Shown one piece after another: positions 61,977-64,000 of a stretch of 64,000 bases of DNA. Source of the DNA: Lachnospiraceae bacterium (GTDB lineage: Bacteria > Bacillota > Clostridia > Lachnospirales > Lachnospiraceae); the NCBI GenBank assembly GCA_014799465.1, contig JAAVHZ010000068.1, positions 1 to 64,000 on the forward strand, in the 5' to 3' direction. Position numbers and translations under genes: made by a program. Position 1 is the first letter of the stretch. Every line of letters starts with the position of its first letter. Under the pieces are notes generated by a model. It ran no database searches. It was not told the origin of the DNA and saw only the letters and a program-made list of their open reading frames with translations.

Positions 61977-62225
61977 ATGGCAAGTATATTACCAGTATCA
62001 GATTTAAGAAATTATAATGAGGTTTTAAAAAACTGTCAGATCGGAGAACCTGTGTTCCTGACTAAAAATGGCAGAGGTAGATTCGTGGTAATGGATATAG
62101 AGGATTACGAGCGTGATAAAGCAGAAAAAAAGCTGTTGGAGAAACTGCATGAAGCAGAGGAAACTGTTAAAGATGGAAATGGCTGGCTGACAATGGATGA
62201 ATTGAGAGCTGAGGTTGGAGAGTAA
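61977..62225 (+). CDS. Phd/YefM (RelB-like) antitoxin
   Basis: MASILPVSDLRNYNEVLKNCQIGEPVFLTKNGRGRFVVMDIEDYER. Confidence 0.9.
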   Translation: MASILPVSDLRNYNEVLKNCQIGEPVFLTKNGRGRFVVMDIEDYERDKAEKKLLEKLHEAEETVKDGNGWLTMDELRAEVGE

Positions 62226-62229
62226 ATTT

Positions 62230-62529
62230 ATGATGAAATTGCGAATCAATCCAGTAGTGGCAGAGGATTTAAAAACAATAAAGAACTTTATTGCGGAGGA
62301 TAATGCCAATAAAGCATTAGAAACGGTTCAGGAGATTTATAGGCAGTTTGAGAATATACAACAGTTTCCTTATATTGGTGCGGATTTGTCTAAACGTGTG
62401 AGTTTTAAGACGGATTATAAATATGTGGTGTGGAATGATTATGTTGTGTTGTATAAGGTTGCTAAAGAGGTAGTTGATATTTATCGAGTGGTGAATCGGT
62501 ATCGGGATATTACAAAGATTTTTAGTTAG
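62230..62529 (+). CDS. ParE/RelE-family toxin
   Basis: MMKLRINPVVAEDLKTIKNFIAEDNANKALETVQEIYRQFENIQQFPYIGADLSKRV...YVVWNDYVVLYKV...IYRVVNRYRDITKIF. Confidence 0.9.
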   Translation: MMKLRINPVVAEDLKTIKNFIAEDNANKALETVQEIYRQFENIQQFPYIGADLSKRVSFKTDYKYVVWNDYVVLYKVAKEVVDIYRVVNRYRDITKIFS

Positions 62530-62665
62530 GTATTAGGAGAACTGGCTGTATACAGCTATTTTGAATTTTAAGAATGTCAAGTGATAGTATTCTGTCTTAA
62601 TATAAGACGAGACAGGCAATTTATAAATGTTATATGTAAAATGAAATAGAAAGAATTAATAAAAT

Positions 62666-63136
62666 ATGAAAATAAAACAATTTGAAAATACTTTGCTAAG
62701 TATAAAGATTCCATCTGATATAAAAAATGAGCAGAAAGCACAATTAAGTGAGTCAACAAATAAGATTGTTGAGGCTTTGATGCCATCAAGGTTATATCGT
62801 TTTCGACAGCACTTAGAATGAAATTTTGCTGCTTTTTATTACGAGCAGGGAAGAATAATTCGTGATCCTCAGGCGGATAAAGAAGCCGAATTTATTGACC
62901 TAATAACAGGATTAAAATGGGATGTTAAGAGTTTTGAATCATATCCAAATGGTCATGCAACTCCTAGAAAAGGAGCATTTACTGTAGAAAATGCTATGAA
63001 AACGATTAATAAAGAATTTAGCAATGGTCATAACATTATTATTGATACAAGAAATTTAGTACCAGAACATGTAGCTCAATTAAGACAAGCAATAGATGCT
63101 GCTGGTATAGGTAATCGAATTATTTGGTATCAATAA
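62666..63136 (+). pseudogene. Toxin-like ORF interrupted by in-frame TGA; C-terminal domain resembles CdiA-CT/polymorphic nuclease toxin
   Basis: MKIKQFENTLLSIKIPSDIKNEQKAQ...RLYRFRQHLE*NFAAFYYEQGRIIRDPQADKEAEFIDLITGLKWDVKSFESYPNGHATPRKGAFTVENAMKTINKEFSNGHNIIIDTRNLVPEHVAQLRQAI...IIWYQ; stop at 62819. Confidence 0.65.
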
Positions 63137-63146
63137 ATTTGAATGA

Positions 63147-63168
63147 GGGCATGGGAAATTCCATGCCC
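63147..63168. promoter_or_regulatory. Intercistronic hairpin just before pentapeptide gene RBS
   Basis: GGGCATGG-GAAATT-CCATGCCC, 15 bp before ATG 63183. Confidence 0.6.
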
Positions 63169-63182
63169 ATTGTGAGGTAAAT

Positions 63183-63785
63183 ATGGGTGAAGAAATTATT
63201 ACAGTTATTCAAAATCATAAATTATGGATTGATTCCTTGGGAAAAGATGGAGAAAGGGCATATTTTGAGAATGTTTTGTTTGAAAAAATGAAGGAAATAA
63301 ATCTAGATTTGTCTCAGGGGAGTTTTGTTGAATGCACATTTAGAAAAGTTTTTATTAATTGTTGGGACTTTTATGCAACGAAATTATTTTCTATTGTTTT
63401 TGATGATTCACTAATAGAATCCAGTGTATTTGTAAAGGCAGATTTATTTTATGCAGAGTTTTCCAATACAAAAATAAATATGACTAATTTTAGTAAAGCA
63501 GATTTGTCAAATATAACGTTTAGAAACTTAAAAATAGAAAATAGTAAATTTATTAATGCTCTCTTAGATAATATAATTTTTAAGGATGTACATATAAAAA
63601 ATGTTGATTTTACAGGAGCATTAATTGAAAATATGTTATTTGATAGGAATACTACAATTAGCGATATAGTAGGAATTGATAATGCACAAGTAAAAAGTAT
63701 TAATATTGGAACACTAGATAGACCAATTTATTTGAAAAATGAAGAAGCCTTGCGATGGATAAAAAATAAAGCGGGTTTAAAATAG
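63183..63785 (+). CDS. Pentapeptide-repeat protein, putative immunity protein
   Basis: Repeats such as FVKADLFYAEFSNTKINMTNFSKADLSNITFRNLKIENSKFINALLDNIIF. Confidence 0.8.
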   Translation: MGEEIITVIQNHKLWIDSLGKDGERAYFENVLFEKMKEINLDLSQGSFVECTFRKVFINCWDFYATKLFSIVFDDSLIESSVFVKADLFYAEFSNTKINMTNFSKADLSNITFRNLKIENSKFINALLDNIIFKDVHIKNVDFTGALIENMLFDRNTTISDIVGIDNAQVKSINIGTLDRPIYLKNEEALRWIKNKAGLK

Positions 63786-63814
63786 TAATTTTATTGACAA
63801 TATTTTTGCTTTGA

Positions 63815-64000
63815 TGGGCTGAATCGCCGGATAGCCTAGTATTTCATCCTTTAATTATCTCGACTTTTTGACAGGCAGTGTATCAACAATAATTTCTTCT
63901 GATACATCAATGTCATCAAGATTATACTTCCAAAAGTTGCGTTTCTGTATTCATATATTTATGAACTGTTAAGCTACTTATACCGTACCATTTACGGCAA
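63815..64000 (-). pseudogene. Degraded minus-strand CDS fragment extending off the window
   Basis: Reverse strand reads CRKWYGISSLTVHKYMNTETQLLEV, then frameshift to YNLDDIDVSEEIIVDTLPVKKSR*. Confidence 0.4.

Noticed and set aside
49561-62821. Internal stops considered as evidence for stop-codon recoding
   Set aside because: All three stop codons occur, alongside deletions and frameshifts; ordinary pseudogene decay is simpler, and core genes use standard stops.

Overview
The 64-kb window is AT-rich Firmicutes DNA, probably from a Lachnospiraceae-type gut Clostridium (inferred from gene content and style; not tested). About 1-36 kb is mostly ordinary chromosome: aldo/keto reductase, two-component/ABC loci, secreted repeat proteins, an ECF sigma factor, MCP, Ogt, metY, thiE, CorA, cysE, a heterodimeric ABC exporter, HD-GYP, a homocysteine methyltransferase/MTHFR fusion, an AraC regulator and a GH13 enzyme. 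36.5-39.5 kb is a scar zone with a kinase remnant, a VapBC-like pair and DUF1016 remnants with perfect palindromes. 39.5-46.0 kb is uvrB-uvrA-guaA. From the 3' end of guaA (46.02 kb) to the window end is an accessory island. The guaA 3'-end sequence GAGTTCGAATA recurs at 47228 and 54028. Both downstream copies are preceded by a related 129-bp block with GGCAACA repeats at identical spacing, which fits tandem guaA-targeting elements with no integrase in the window. Island cargo includes a yjdF-type riboswitch and YjdF, an acetyltransferase, a TIR-domain gene with a helical partner, a truncated Argonaute PIWI fragment, a DUF4869-like/P-loop/TOPRIM-like operon, a radical-SAM pair, a RelBE-type pair with a degraded second copy, an IS-derived MITE, and a toxin-like remnant with a pentapeptide-repeat protein. 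A second candidate system is a PNK-like kinase, Thg1-like and 2H-phosphoesterase cluster at 3.4-6.5 kb. All family calls come from reading the protein sequences; no searches were run.
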